Assembly (NCBI GenBank): GCA_033854175.1
Contig: JAWOKN010000011.1
Location: 1 to 64,000 of the forward strand
Length of the DNA: 64,000 nucleotides
Direction of reading: 5' to 3'
DNA from: DATKPE01 sp033854175
GTDB taxonomy: Bacteria > Bacteroidota > Ignavibacteria > UBA10030 > SZUA-254
This document shows, in pieces, positions 35,537-43,383 of the stretch. The notes beneath the pieces are model-generated. The model saw nothing but the letters and a program-made list of their open reading frames with translations. It made no database searches and had not been told where the DNA came from. The position numbers and the translations under genes are program-made. How positions within the stretch are numbered: position 1 is the first letter of the stretch; every line of letters begins with the position of its first letter.

Positions 35537-36424
35537 ATGACAACCCTCGCTGTCGACAACCTCACAAAGCACTACGGCGCAATCAGTGCGCTCGAGGATG
35601 TAAGTTTCCGTCTTGAAGCCGGGGAAATATTCGGTTATCTTGGTCCTAACGGGGCAGGCAAGACAACCACCCTCCGCATTATCCTCGGTCTAGTTCGCGC
35701 ATCGCATGGTAGTGTGCATCTCCTGGGAACCGGCTCCATGGGGCCCTCGATACGGGAAAGGATCGGTTATCTACCCGGTGAAGTCCATCTGTACGGCTCG
35801 ATGACCGGGGAAGCAGTACTCGATTATTTTGCAGGATTCCGCCCACATCGGCCGCCACTTCTGCGGGAGCAACTTCTTTCCGCATTCGATCTCAGGAAGT
35901 CTGATCTAACCCGGCGGATAAAATTCCTCTCACATGGTACCAAACAAAAGATCGGCTTACTCATCGCCATGCAGCACGATCCCGAACTCCTGCTGTTGGA
36001 TGAACCGACAAACGGGCTCGATCCCCTCGTACAGAACTCTTTTCGTGACATCATCCTTGATTTTTCACGGAGAGGTCGGAGTATCTTTCTTTCCTCGCAC
36101 ATCCTTTCCGAAATCGAGGAAATATGCGGGAGAATCGCGATGCTACGGATGGGTAAACTCATTGCAGTAGAATCGATACAGCGACTTCGCGGTAACATGG
36201 TCCGCCGGTTGCAGGTCCGGTTCAGGGGGCCGATACCAGGTAATCTTGAAGGTGTTCCGGGTGTGACGCGCGTGGTTGTAAGCGGCAGAGACGTATCATT
36301 ATGGATACGCGGAGATGTGAATCCGATACTGCGGATCATTGCCACAGCCGAAGTTGACCACTTCGTTTTTCCTGAACCGGAACTGGAAGAAATCTTCCTC
36401 GGTTACTACCAAACATCCGCATAA
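35537..36424 (+). CDS. ABC transporter ATP-binding protein
   Basis: A 295-residue ABC-type ATPase: Walker A GPNGAGKTTT near residue 38, signature LSHGTKQKIG near 134, Walker B LLLLDEPTNGLDP near 155 and the switch His in FLSSHILSEIEE. The extra 80 C-terminal residues are common in exporters of the drug/antibiotic (CcmA/NatA) type. It pairs with the permease six bases downstream. The substrate is unknown. Confidence 0.95.
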   Translation: MTTLAVDNLTKHYGAISALEDVSFRLEAGEIFGYLGPNGAGKTTTLRIILGLVRASHGSVHLLGTGSMGPSIRERIGYLPGEVHLYGSMTGEAVLDYFAGFRPHRPPLLREQLLSAFDLRKSDLTRRIKFLSHGTKQKIGLLIAMQHDPELLLLDEPTNGLDPLVQNSFRDIILDFSRRGRSIFLSSHILSEIEEICGRIAMLRMGKLIAVESIQRLRGNMVRRLQVRFRGPIPGNLEGVPGVTRVVVSGRDVSLWIRGDVNPILRIIATAEVDHFVFPEPELEEIFLGYYQTSA

Positions 36425-36430
36425 AGCACC

Positions 36431-37231
36431 ATGTGGAATCTGATAAAAAGGCTGTCCGGTCGCTACCGATTGTTCCTCACGCTCACAGCGATATTACTTT
36501 CAGGATTCCAATATCTCATCTGCGCGGTCGTCTCCACGGTAAACATCACCGATGCATTCAGCGATCTCATGTCCCGAATACCCGAATTCATGAGAACACT
36601 GGTTGAGCAGGAATTTTTTGGCACCTTAAATCCGGGAGGCATCTTGGCGTTCGGATGGAACCATCCGATCAGCCAGGCACTTGGGACCGCGACAGCAATT
36701 GTTCTGGCCTCGCGAGCGGTCGCCGGTGAGATTGAGGGAGGTCACATGGAGTTCATTCTCAGTCACCCCATCTCGCGGGGCCAGTACCTTGCGGGTCAGG
36801 TACTCTTTGCGCTCCTCATCCTGGGGATCCTGAGCATCGTCGGCGTAGGCGGAACGCTACTCGGGCAGCATCTGTTCGATCTGGAACTCTTTGGAGTCGT
36901 CCCCCTTGTGAAGCTGGCATTGAATTACTTTCTTCTGCAATGTGCATGGTATGGCATCACGCTGCTTTTTTCCGTCTTCGGCCGTGAGGCAGGGATTGTC
37001 GCAACAATCGGTTTCCTATTGGCCGTCGTATCATATATTGTCCAGGTCATCGGACACCTCTGGACCCGAGCCTCATTCCTCCTCCCCTACTCACTTCACA
37101 CCTACTATGCTCCGCAGACCGTTCTAAACGAGAACACCATGCAGGGCACGTCTCTCCTTGTGCTGACCGTCGTCTGCATCACAACGGTTGCAGCTGCCGC
37201 GGGTTATTTTTACAGGAAGGACATTCAATAA
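36431..37231 (+). CDS. ABC-2 type transporter permease
   Basis: A 266-residue membrane protein with six predicted spans, arranged as in ABC-2 permeases: an N-terminal helix, a long extracytoplasmic loop, and the cytoplasmic segment RAVAGEIEGGHMEFILSHPI typical of NatB/NosY-like proteins, in which a Glu-rich coupling region contacts the ATPase. It ends 63 bases before the convergent TonB-like gene. With the upstream ATPase it forms a two-gene exporter. Confidence 0.9.
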   Translation: MWNLIKRLSGRYRLFLTLTAILLSGFQYLICAVVSTVNITDAFSDLMSRIPEFMRTLVEQEFFGTLNPGGILAFGWNHPISQALGTATAIVLASRAVAGEIEGGHMEFILSHPISRGQYLAGQVLFALLILGILSIVGVGGTLLGQHLFDLELFGVVPLVKLALNYFLLQCAWYGITLLFSVFGREAGIVATIGFLLAVVSYIVQVIGHLWTRASFLLPYSLHTYYAPQTVLNENTMQGTSLLVLTVVCITTVAAAAGYFYRKDIQ

Positions 37232-37294
37232 GCTCATCAATAGCAGAGCGCAGCCTGTTGTGTCTTCGCCCGTCGATGGAATGCGTCAGACCTG

Positions 37295-37768
37295 TTACTT
37301 TTTATCCTTGTCCAGTTTAAAGGCGAATGGAATCACAACCCAGACATCGACCGTTTCCTTACCCGCGACGGCGGGTTTAAACTCCCACTGTCTGGCAGCG
37401 TTCAGTGTGACATCCTCAAACGACTCCGTCCCCTTGCGTTTTATGACCACAGCGCGTTTCACCAAACCTTTCTTATCAATCAGCACCTTGACCCACACCA
37501 TGCCCTCGATACCGTTCTTCCGGGCATCCTCGGGATAAGTCGGGTTGACCGTCTTTGTCGGTTTGGGGGGCTCGTCGAGATTCAGCACAGCATCGATATC
37601 AGGTTCGCCTGGATCTGACTTCGGATTATAGGTTATCTCATTGGCGGCCACACGGGGTGCAGTTGTCTGGGGGGAATCTCCACCGCCCGGATTTTTGTCC
37701 TTCCCGCACGAGATGATCACGAGAGAGGCAAGGAGCAAACCACAAATGCCAAGAATGATTTTGGGCAT
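37295..37768 (-). CDS. TonB C-terminal domain lipoprotein
   Basis: A 157-residue protein: a lipoprotein-like signal (LLLASLVIISC, Cys about 20) and, after a Pro-rich linker, a TonB-type C-terminal domain (VNPTYPEDARKNGIEGMVWVKVLID ... AARQWEFKPA). The usual N-terminal membrane helix that contacts ExbB is replaced by the lipobox, so it probably does not energise a receptor; such forms may act as envelope structural proteins. I use the ATG at 37768, which has AAAGGA ten bases before it. It follows the sigma/anti-sigma pair and is probably in their transcript. Confidence 0.85.
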   Translation of the reverse strand: MPKIILGICGLLLASLVIISCGKDKNPGGGDSPQTTAPRVAANEITYNPKSDPGEPDIDAVLNLDEPPKPTKTVNPTYPEDARKNGIEGMVWVKVLIDKKGLVKRAVVIKRKGTESFEDVTLNAARQWEFKPAVAGKETVDVWVVIPFAFKLDKDKK

Positions 37769-37787
37769 ATAGAATTTTCCTTTCACA

Positions 37788-38300
37788 TTAATAGTTTATT
37801 TGTTCTGTATGATTGATTTTTTTAACAGATGCATTCCCCACGATCTCCACCGGAGGAACGCTATAAATCATAATCACCGTTGCGGGGCGGGCTGTGGCGG
37901 ACAACTTCTCTTCTGCCGATCCCTTTTCCCCTGAATTCAGGACAAGGAGCCTGCCAATCATAACTCCGAAGAATATCGTGATGGCAAGAAACGCAGCAGC
38001 AAGGGGAAGGGGCACGGCAAATCTTCGCCTCCAGAATCCCGGTGAAACCGTCGCGGGACCTCTTTGAGACCGGACCATCACCCTGGTTTGGGGAAGGTGT
38101 GAAAACACACGTTCATCGATATCCGGGGGAAACGGAATTTGTTCCTTCCTCCGGATTTCGCGCATCCGCACGGCTGCATCGACAAACGCCCGGCATTCAG
38201 AACACTCTGCAAGGTGTTTAAACAGATCGACCTGATTGGAGAGATCAAGCTCTCCGTCGATGAATTGGTTCAGCAGCTCTTCCTTCTGTGGGCAGATCAT
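37788..38300 (-). CDS. Anti-sigma factor with zinc-finger N-terminus
   Basis: A 170-residue protein with an N-terminal anti-sigma zinc finger of the HC2 type (HLAECSECRAF, with an early Cys in MICPQKEEL) and one membrane span (about residues 95-115), then a short extracytoplasmic tail. It should hold the ECF sigma factor encoded just upstream at the membrane until a signal arrives. The genes overlap by four bases (ATGA), the usual arrangement for such a pair. Confidence 0.92.
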   Translation of the reverse strand: MICPQKEELLNQFIDGELDLSNQVDLFKHLAECSECRAFVDAAVRMREIRRKEQIPFPPDIDERVFSHLPQTRVMVRSQRGPATVSPGFWRRRFAVPLPLAAAFLAITIFFGVMIGRLLVLNSGEKGSAEEKLSATARPATVIMIYSVPPVEIVGNASVKKINHTEQINY

Positions 38301-38848
38301 AGCATATTCCTCTCATGGAAAACAGGTTTCAGATACTGATAGAGCAGCCGTCTCGCGGTATAGAGCCGAGATTTTACGACACTCTCCGTCGTGCCCAGAA
38401 CTTCCGCGATTTCCTGATACGAAAGATCATGATATTCGCGGAGGACAATAACCTCTCTTAACTCCGGCTTCAGCCTGGTGACGGCGACCGCCACAATTTC
38501 CCTTTCCTCCTTCCGGTCATAGAGTTCGGCGGCCGATAGATCCGGATCGGCCGGAGCATCCTCACCATGCAGTTCCCCGCCATTACGTTTCCTCAGCCGG
38601 GACAGACAATCATTGCGGGCTATCGCATAAAGCCAGGATTTAAAACTGGTGGGAGAGGCAAGCTGCGAGCGGCGCTCATACAATTTCACAAAAATATCCT
38701 GAACCGCATCCTTGGCTGCATCTAAATCACTCAGCATTTTCAGGCAGTACAAATAGATCCCGTGTTTGTGGTAGTTGTAGAGCCGGACAAACGCCAGATC
38801 GCTGCCCTGTTGGAAATCCGTCACGATGTTTTCTTCCGACGCGTTCAT
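38297..38848 (-). CDS. ECF-type RNA polymerase sigma factor
   Basis: A 183-residue extracytoplasmic-function sigma factor. Region 2 includes DAAKDAVQDIFVKLYERRSQ and SFKSWLYAIARNDCLSRLRKR; region 4 is the helix-turn-helix in LREYHDLSYQEIAEVLGTTESVVKSRLY (given here in part: YQEIAEVLGTTESVVKSR). Its own promoter has the CAACTT / CGTCT form that ECF factors read, so autoregulation is likely. It is released by the membrane anti-sigma factor next door. Confidence 0.95.
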   Translation of the reverse strand: MNASEENIVTDFQQGSDLAFVRLYNYHKHGIYLYCLKMLSDLDAAKDAVQDIFVKLYERRSQLASPTSFKSWLYAIARNDCLSRLRKRNGGELHGEDAPADPDLSAAELYDRKEEREIVAVAVTRLKPELREVIVLREYHDLSYQEIAEVLGTTESVVKSRLYTARRLLYQYLKPVFHERNML

Positions 38849-38880
38849 GGATTCCGAGAATGTGACATATGCCCTTTACT

Positions 38881-38908
38881 ACAAGACGCGCAAGGAGCGA
38901 AAAAGTTG
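38881..38908 (-). promoter_or_regulatory. ECF-type promoter in front of the sigma factor gene
   Basis: On the minus strand CAACTTTTT (38900-38908) is followed after 11 bases by CGTCTTGT (38881-38888). This CAACTT ... CGTCT pattern is the common form of self-activated ECF promoters and differs clearly from the sigma-70 sites elsewhere in the window. The start codon at 38848 lies about 30 bases downstream of the -10. Confidence 0.6.
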
Positions 38909-38944
38909 ATGAATCCGGGTGTGGAATATTGCAGAAGGCTCAGG

Positions 38945-40123
38945 TCAATGAAGAAATTTCCGCACCGACATGGCCATTTTCATCATCTTTTCCATCGTTC
39001 GCTTCTGATCTTTAAACTGCCGGGAATAGCTTTCTATGGCCGGTACAAGACCAACGTCGCGGCCTGTTCGCTCGCTCAGATAATATTTATGAACCATGAT
39101 ATCGAGATAGATTGATGAGGCAGTCCGATCGGGAAAATCATCCATAATCGCGAATTCGCCGAACAGGAGGATAACGGGCTTGAACACATTAATATACCAA
39201 TCGTGAGCTGCTTCCTCGACAGGGACTTCCCTTTTTCCCGTTTCGCTGAGGTACCACTTATGTTCATAGATATGCTGCAACAGTGCTTTGGACTGACCGC
39301 GGAGCTGGAAGGGACCGATCAGCCGGTCGACATCGATATTAGTAATAAGTTCAAACGATTGTTCCTCGCGTTCAATTTCGAAAAGGTCATGATACCGTTG
39401 AATAATGTACTGGCGATCCTCCGAACTCATCATCGGATCGCGGACAACACCGCTAGCGCGGAGGTCCGCCTCGGTCCAAGCCATTGAGTCGAAAAAATTC
39501 TCCAGATCGGCTCCACGGAGGCTATCGGACAGGTGCGGATGAAATTCAACCGTCTCCGCATCGGCCAGGACCGCACGCAGGACCGTACGTACGCCAATCT
39601 CCGGAAACGCTTGCTTGACGAAGACAATCATCATATTCGAAAGCGAGGCATCGCCCCAATAGACCCCCTTGCAGTGGAGCTCGACAAAGAGGCGTACAAT
39701 AGCATCCCATATCCGCTGGCGGTTCATTTTCTTAAAATCTCGCCTGAAGAGAAAGTAGTCCGGTATGGAATACTCGAGCAGGCGAGTGATAATATATCCG
39801 GTTGAACGCACTTCGGCCTGAAGGCCGACGCCGGTATGTACGGGCACAATTCCTTCGCCTCGAAAAACCTTACCAACAGGAAGGAGTGTCGGGACATCCA
39901 TCTCCCGCAGTTTCACATATGATGCGAACTCTTTCCCGGCAACTTCCGAAGACGTCTCCTTAACGGCAAACGCCGTGTGCCGAATTTTTATAAACCTCAC
40001 CAGGTGGCGGGATAATCCGCTCCGGATGTTCAAAAATCTCACCTCGCGTGGTTTCCAGTCGGCAAGCGGTTTATGCCATGGCAACTGCTGAAGGCTTTCC
40101 ACTTTATCCCCGGTGAAAGTCAT
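38945..40123 (-). CDS. DUF4032 protein with kinase-like core
   Basis: A 392-residue cytosolic protein. The middle part resembles the lipopolysaccharide-kinase/RIO fold: the AVKETSSEVAGKEF lysine segment, YIITRLLEYSIPDYF hinge and YWGDASLSNMMI, which fits a catalytic loop (HxD replaced by GD) with Asn. The C-terminal half matches the DUF4032 type. Substrate unknown. The frame is open to a TTG at 40213, but that stretch looks like upstream DNA (it contains TTGACA), so I start at the ATG. It ends 97 bases upstream of the sigma gene on the same strand. Confidence 0.85.
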   Translation of the reverse strand: MTFTGDKVESLQQLPWHKPLADWKPREVRFLNIRSGLSRHLVRFIKIRHTAFAVKETSSEVAGKEFASYVKLREMDVPTLLPVGKVFRGEGIVPVHTGVGLQAEVRSTGYIITRLLEYSIPDYFLFRRDFKKMNRQRIWDAIVRLFVELHCKGVYWGDASLSNMMIVFVKQAFPEIGVRTVLRAVLADAETVEFHPHLSDSLRGADLENFFDSMAWTEADLRASGVVRDPMMSSEDRQYIIQRYHDLFEIEREEQSFELITNIDVDRLIGPFQLRGQSKALLQHIYEHKWYLSETGKREVPVEEAAHDWYINVFKPVILLFGEFAIMDDFPDRTASSIYLDIMVHKYYLSERTGRDVGLVPAIESYSRQFKDQKRTMEKMMKMAMSVRKFLH

Positions 40124-40318
40124 ATGAAACGAATGATACTGTGCGGGGGTGGATCTCTGATTTGGACTTTTTGGGCCTGTTTTCACATCATCCAGGGGAA
40201 TATTTGTCAACAAAATATTGTATCCGGCGGCGAATTACAAATCATCCATTTCGATTCCTCATAAAAGATTGATATCTTTAGCTTTCGAACACTCAAGGAA
40301 GCTACGAGGGAAACGTCC

Positions 40319-41671
40319 ATGCAACATTTTATCCACTGCCTCTTCGTGCTCGTCTATGGGGCTGCGATACTCTTCATCGATGCCAGAGCACAGGACTTTC
40401 AGAAAAGCGCCGATTCGGTAAAGGCGGAATTTCTCCATGCATGGAACGGGTACAAAGCCTACGCGTGGGGACACGACGATCTGCTTCCGATGAGCAAAAA
40501 ACCCCACGACTGGTATGGCACATCGTTCTGCATGACGCCAATCGACGCCTATGACGCAATGCTGATCATGGGGCTCAATGCCGAGGCACATGACGCAAAG
40601 GAGCTGATACTGAGCAACCTCTCGTTCAACAGAAACACTGAAGTGCAGAGTTTTGAAATCACGATCCGGCTCCTTGGCGGATTACTCTCCGCATATCAAC
40701 TGGATGGCGATGAGAGGTTTTTATCGCTTGCGGAGGATCTCGGGAACCGCCTTCTACCCGTTTTCAATTCAGCAACGGGGATGCCGTACCGATTTGTCAA
40801 TCTGCAGACCGGGAAAGTGCGCGATTCCCTCAACAATCCGGCAGAAATCGGGACTTCCCTGATCGAGTTCGGGACGCTGAGCAAGCTGACTGGTAATTCG
40901 GTGTATTACACAAAGGCAAAGAAAGGTGTCATTCAGCTCTTCAACCACCGTTCACGCATCGGGCTTGTCGGCTCGACGATCAATGTCGAGACCGGTCAAT
41001 GGGTTGATTCAGCCAGTCACATCGGTGGCGGCATCGATTCCTATTACGAATACCTTGTTAAGGCGTGGCGGCTGTTCAACGATGAAGACTGCAAGAAGAT
41101 GTGGGAGGAGCACCTGGGTGCGCTCAACCGCTATCTGGCGGATACGGCGCATGGCGGACTATGGTACGGTGAAGTGAACATGCAAACAGGCAAGCGGACC
41201 GGCACGACTTTTGGATCGCTCCAGACATTTTTCCCCGCTGTTTTGTGTCTCGCGGGAGAAGTGAAGCAAGCGGCCCGGCTAGAACAATCATGTTTCGCCA
41301 TGTGGAATCTCTACGGCATTGAACCCGAAGAAATCAATTATGCGACAATGGCTGCGACATCCAAAGAATACTATCTCCGGCCCGAAATTATCGAATCAGC
41401 GTATTATTTATTTCAGTACACAGGGGACACAACCTACCGCCGGATGGGGGATACATTCTTCAATGGACTCCTCCGGTACTGCCGGACAGATATTGCCTAC
41501 ACCCGGCTGAAGGATGTGACGACGAAGGAGAAGGCAGACAGGATGGACAGTTTTTTCTTTGCCGAGACATTAAAATATCTTTATCTCCTTTTTTCGCCAA
41601 AGAACGTGCTTCCGTTCGATGCGGTTACATTCAACACCGAGGCCCATCCGATATGGAAACGGTGGAAATGA
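40319..41671 (+). CDS. Glycoside hydrolase family 47 protein (alpha-1,2-mannosidase type)
   Basis: A 450-residue secreted protein. A signal peptide (about residues 1-25, ending DARAQ) is followed by an (alpha/alpha)-barrel domain with GH47 landmarks: AWNGYKAYAWGHDDLLP near residue 40, PIDAYDAMLIMGL, GGGIDSYYEYLVKAW near 240 and the terminal VTFNTEAHPIW. The Thr of TEAHP binds the catalytic calcium in GH47 enzymes. Eukaryotic members trim alpha-1,2-mannose from N-glycans; bacterial ones are rare and may digest fungal or yeast mannan. No other sugar-degradation gene is next to it. Confidence 0.9.
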   Translation: MQHFIHCLFVLVYGAAILFIDARAQDFQKSADSVKAEFLHAWNGYKAYAWGHDDLLPMSKKPHDWYGTSFCMTPIDAYDAMLIMGLNAEAHDAKELILSNLSFNRNTEVQSFEITIRLLGGLLSAYQLDGDERFLSLAEDLGNRLLPVFNSATGMPYRFVNLQTGKVRDSLNNPAEIGTSLIEFGTLSKLTGNSVYYTKAKKGVIQLFNHRSRIGLVGSTINVETGQWVDSASHIGGGIDSYYEYLVKAWRLFNDEDCKKMWEEHLGALNRYLADTAHGGLWYGEVNMQTGKRTGTTFGSLQTFFPAVLCLAGEVKQAARLEQSCFAMWNLYGIEPEEINYATMAATSKEYYLRPEIIESAYYLFQYTGDTTYRRMGDTFFNGLLRYCRTDIAYTRLKDVTTKEKADRMDSFFFAETLKYLYLLFSPKNVLPFDAVTFNTEAHPIWKRWK

Positions 41672-41776
41672 CCGCGAGCCGACATCCTGCATTAAACTCT
41701 ATCCGATCAGAAACCGGTGCGGATTGCCATCGTGATATGAAAAAACTGATTTCACAACAACATAGAGGAGTTGTTC

Positions 41777-42061
41777 ATGAACATTCATGTCGGCAACCTG
41801 CCACTGGATTGCACTGAAGAGGAGTTACGGACCCTCTTTGAGGGGTGCGGTGCAGTTGAATCGATTGAGATCATCACCAACATCCGGACGCATCAGCCGC
41901 TCGGCTACGGGTTTGTCGTCATGCGCACGGATGAAGAAGGGAAGCGTTCGATAGAAACACTGAACGGTCAAAACTTCAAGGGAAAGGCGATAACGGTAGC
42001 TCCGGCGAACCGACCGCACGGCAAAAGGAAATCCTTCCATAAAAAACCGGGATCCCGATAA
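41777..42061 (+). CDS. RRM-domain RNA-binding protein
   Basis: A 94-residue single RNA-recognition motif with RNP2 (IHVGNL, residues 3-8) and RNP1-like (GYGFVVM, near 50), followed by a short basic tail (HGKRKSFHKKPGSR). Such small RRM proteins occur in cyanobacteria and various environmental bacteria and are often cold-induced. GAGGAG lies six bases before the ATG. It faces the cold-shock gene across a shared terminator. Confidence 0.93.
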   Translation: MNIHVGNLPLDCTEEELRTLFEGCGAVESIEIITNIRTHQPLGYGFVVMRTDEEGKRSIETLNGQNFKGKAITVAPANRPHGKRKSFHKKPGSR

Positions 42062-42124
42062 CTCTGGGTTCCAGCTGATGCATCTCCTGGCGGGGAAGGA
42101 CAGCCAGTCAGCATGCACCATAAA

Positions 42125-42157
42125 AAAACCCATCCACGCTCTTGCGGGATGGGTTTT
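42125..42157. terminator. Bidirectional rho-independent terminator
   Basis: AAAACCCATCC (42125-42135) pairs with GGATGGGTTTT (42147-42157) around an 11-base loop. Read on the minus strand the stem runs into seven T; on the plus strand into four. It serves both the RRM gene and the cold-shock gene, which converge here. Confidence 0.88.
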
Positions 42158-42182
42158 GACGTGACAGCCGTCTGTCTATTGT

Positions 42183-42383
42183 TCAGAGAAGAGAGACGTT
42201 CGATGCCTGAAGGCCTTTAGGACCCTGTTCGACCTCGAATTCAACCCTGTCGCCTTCGTTCAGAGTTTTATATCCGCTGGCGTTAATCGCTCTAAAGTGA
42301 ACGAAAACATCTTCGCCGTTCGTGCGTGAAATAAATCCGTAACCTTTGGCTCCGTTGAACCACTTTACTGTTCCTTTTTCCAT
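42183..42383 (-). CDS. Cold-shock protein (CspA family)
   Basis: A 66-residue single cold-shock domain that binds single-stranded RNA and DNA. RNP1 is KGYGFISR (residues 13-20) and RNP2 is VFVHFRAI (about 26-33), both intact. Length and sequence are typical. The mRNA leader seems to be about 240 bases, which is characteristic of cold-regulated csp genes. Confidence 0.97.
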   Translation of the reverse strand: MEKGTVKWFNGAKGYGFISRTNGEDVFVHFRAINASGYKTLNEGDRVEFEVEQGPKGLQASNVSLL

Positions 42384-42631
42384 GGAACAATCCTTTCTTA
42401 AATAATGTGCATCCGGTATCCACCGGACAAGATGTACCCCGCCATTAGGCTTTTACCCGACATGTCTCAGGCTTGTTGAACCCGCGAAAGCATTTATTGC
42501 TGGCGACTCTTACCTTGGAAGGTAACAACAGGTACATCAGCAGGCGTTAAAAGCGTGTTATAACTGGCTTAAAAAAGCAGTAAAACTACCCCCGTAGGGG
42601 AAATAACGGTGTACTGTTATTTGTTGTTTAC
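42384..42631 (-). promoter_or_regulatory. Long 5' leader of the cold-shock gene
   Basis: No gene lies in the 277 bases between the csp start and the FMN reductase stop. From the likely promoter the leader would run about 240 bases. It contains three inverted repeats: AAATAAC / GTTATTT (42601-42622), CCCC / GGGG around 42586-42600 and TTACCTT / AAGGTAA (42510-42525). In other bacteria such leaders refold with temperature to control csp translation; that role here is inferred. Confidence 0.55.
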
Positions 42632-42660
42632 AATATAGACAATTTTCCGCTCAACCGCAA
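42632..42660 (-). promoter_or_regulatory. Probable promoter of the cold-shock gene
   Basis: On the minus strand TTGCGG (42655-42660), a 17-base spacer and TATATT (42632-42637). It begins directly after the stop codon of the FMN reductase gene. Confidence 0.5.
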
Positions 42661-43233
42661 CTACTCCGAGGCCGGGGGAGACGGGAAGCGGAGTGCCCAT
42701 TTCAGAAAAGCTTCAAGAAACAATTTGATACGTCCCCTCGTCGGTTCATCGATGAGAACGCCTGATGCGTCGAATTTCTCATTGGAGGACGAGACATAAA
42801 TTTCGGGTTTCGGCATGACGACCATGCCATTAAACAGGGCGATCTGGCGAAGATGGAGCTGGGCCCGTACGGTCCCCATAACGCCACCCGCTCCGAACAT
42901 CGCAAGCGGTTTACCGTTCAATGGGGATTCCTTCCCTCCCCGTGATGCCCAATCGATGGCGTTTTTCAGGACACCGGGGACAGAATAATTATACTCCGGG
43001 GTGGCTATCAGCATCGCATCGGCGGCCGCAACGGCGGTTTTAAACCGTATGACAGCATCCGGTTTTTTTCCCCCATCAAGATCGGCATTGTAGAGCGGAA
43101 GAGGAGAAATATCGAAGAGCGTTATTTCCATATCATGGGGTTGCAGGTCAAGGGCCGCGCGCAATAAACCGGTATTATGCGACCCTTTCCGAAGGCTCCC
43201 CGAAATTCCCAGTATTTGCACCTTTTTTGTCAT
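42661..43233 (-). CDS. NAD(P)H-dependent FMN reductase (ChrR/azoreductase type)
   Basis: A 190-residue flavodoxin-like reductase: LGISGSLRKGSHNTGLLRAA binds the FMN phosphate and TPEYNYSVPGVLKNAIDWASRG is the conserved central motif. Relatives reduce quinones, chromate or azo compounds with NAD(P)H and protect against oxidative stress. GGAG seven bases before the ATG at 43233 decides the start; a second ATG four codons upstream is less good. Confidence 0.93.
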   Translation of the reverse strand: MTKKVQILGISGSLRKGSHNTGLLRAALDLQPHDMEITLFDISPLPLYNADLDGGKKPDAVIRFKTAVAAADAMLIATPEYNYSVPGVLKNAIDWASRGGKESPLNGKPLAMFGAGGVMGTVRAQLHLRQIALFNGMVVMPKPEIYVSSSNEKFDASGVLIDEPTRGRIKLFLEAFLKWALRFPSPPASE

Positions 43234-43383
43234 GTAGATCTCCATAGATAGTGTATTTGATAATTAAGTAAAAATATTTTTCATTTTTCTCAACTTCCGT
43301 CAAAACATTGAAATCACTACATTGTCCGATGACATATTCTTCTGTGCTCCATTGTTTGGCATCGATCTTCCCCATGGACCCAT

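Noticed and set aside
40178..40213. N-terminal extension of the DUF4032 gene to a TTG
   Set aside because: The added stretch contains TTGACA and low-complexity AT-rich DNA and has no ribosome site.
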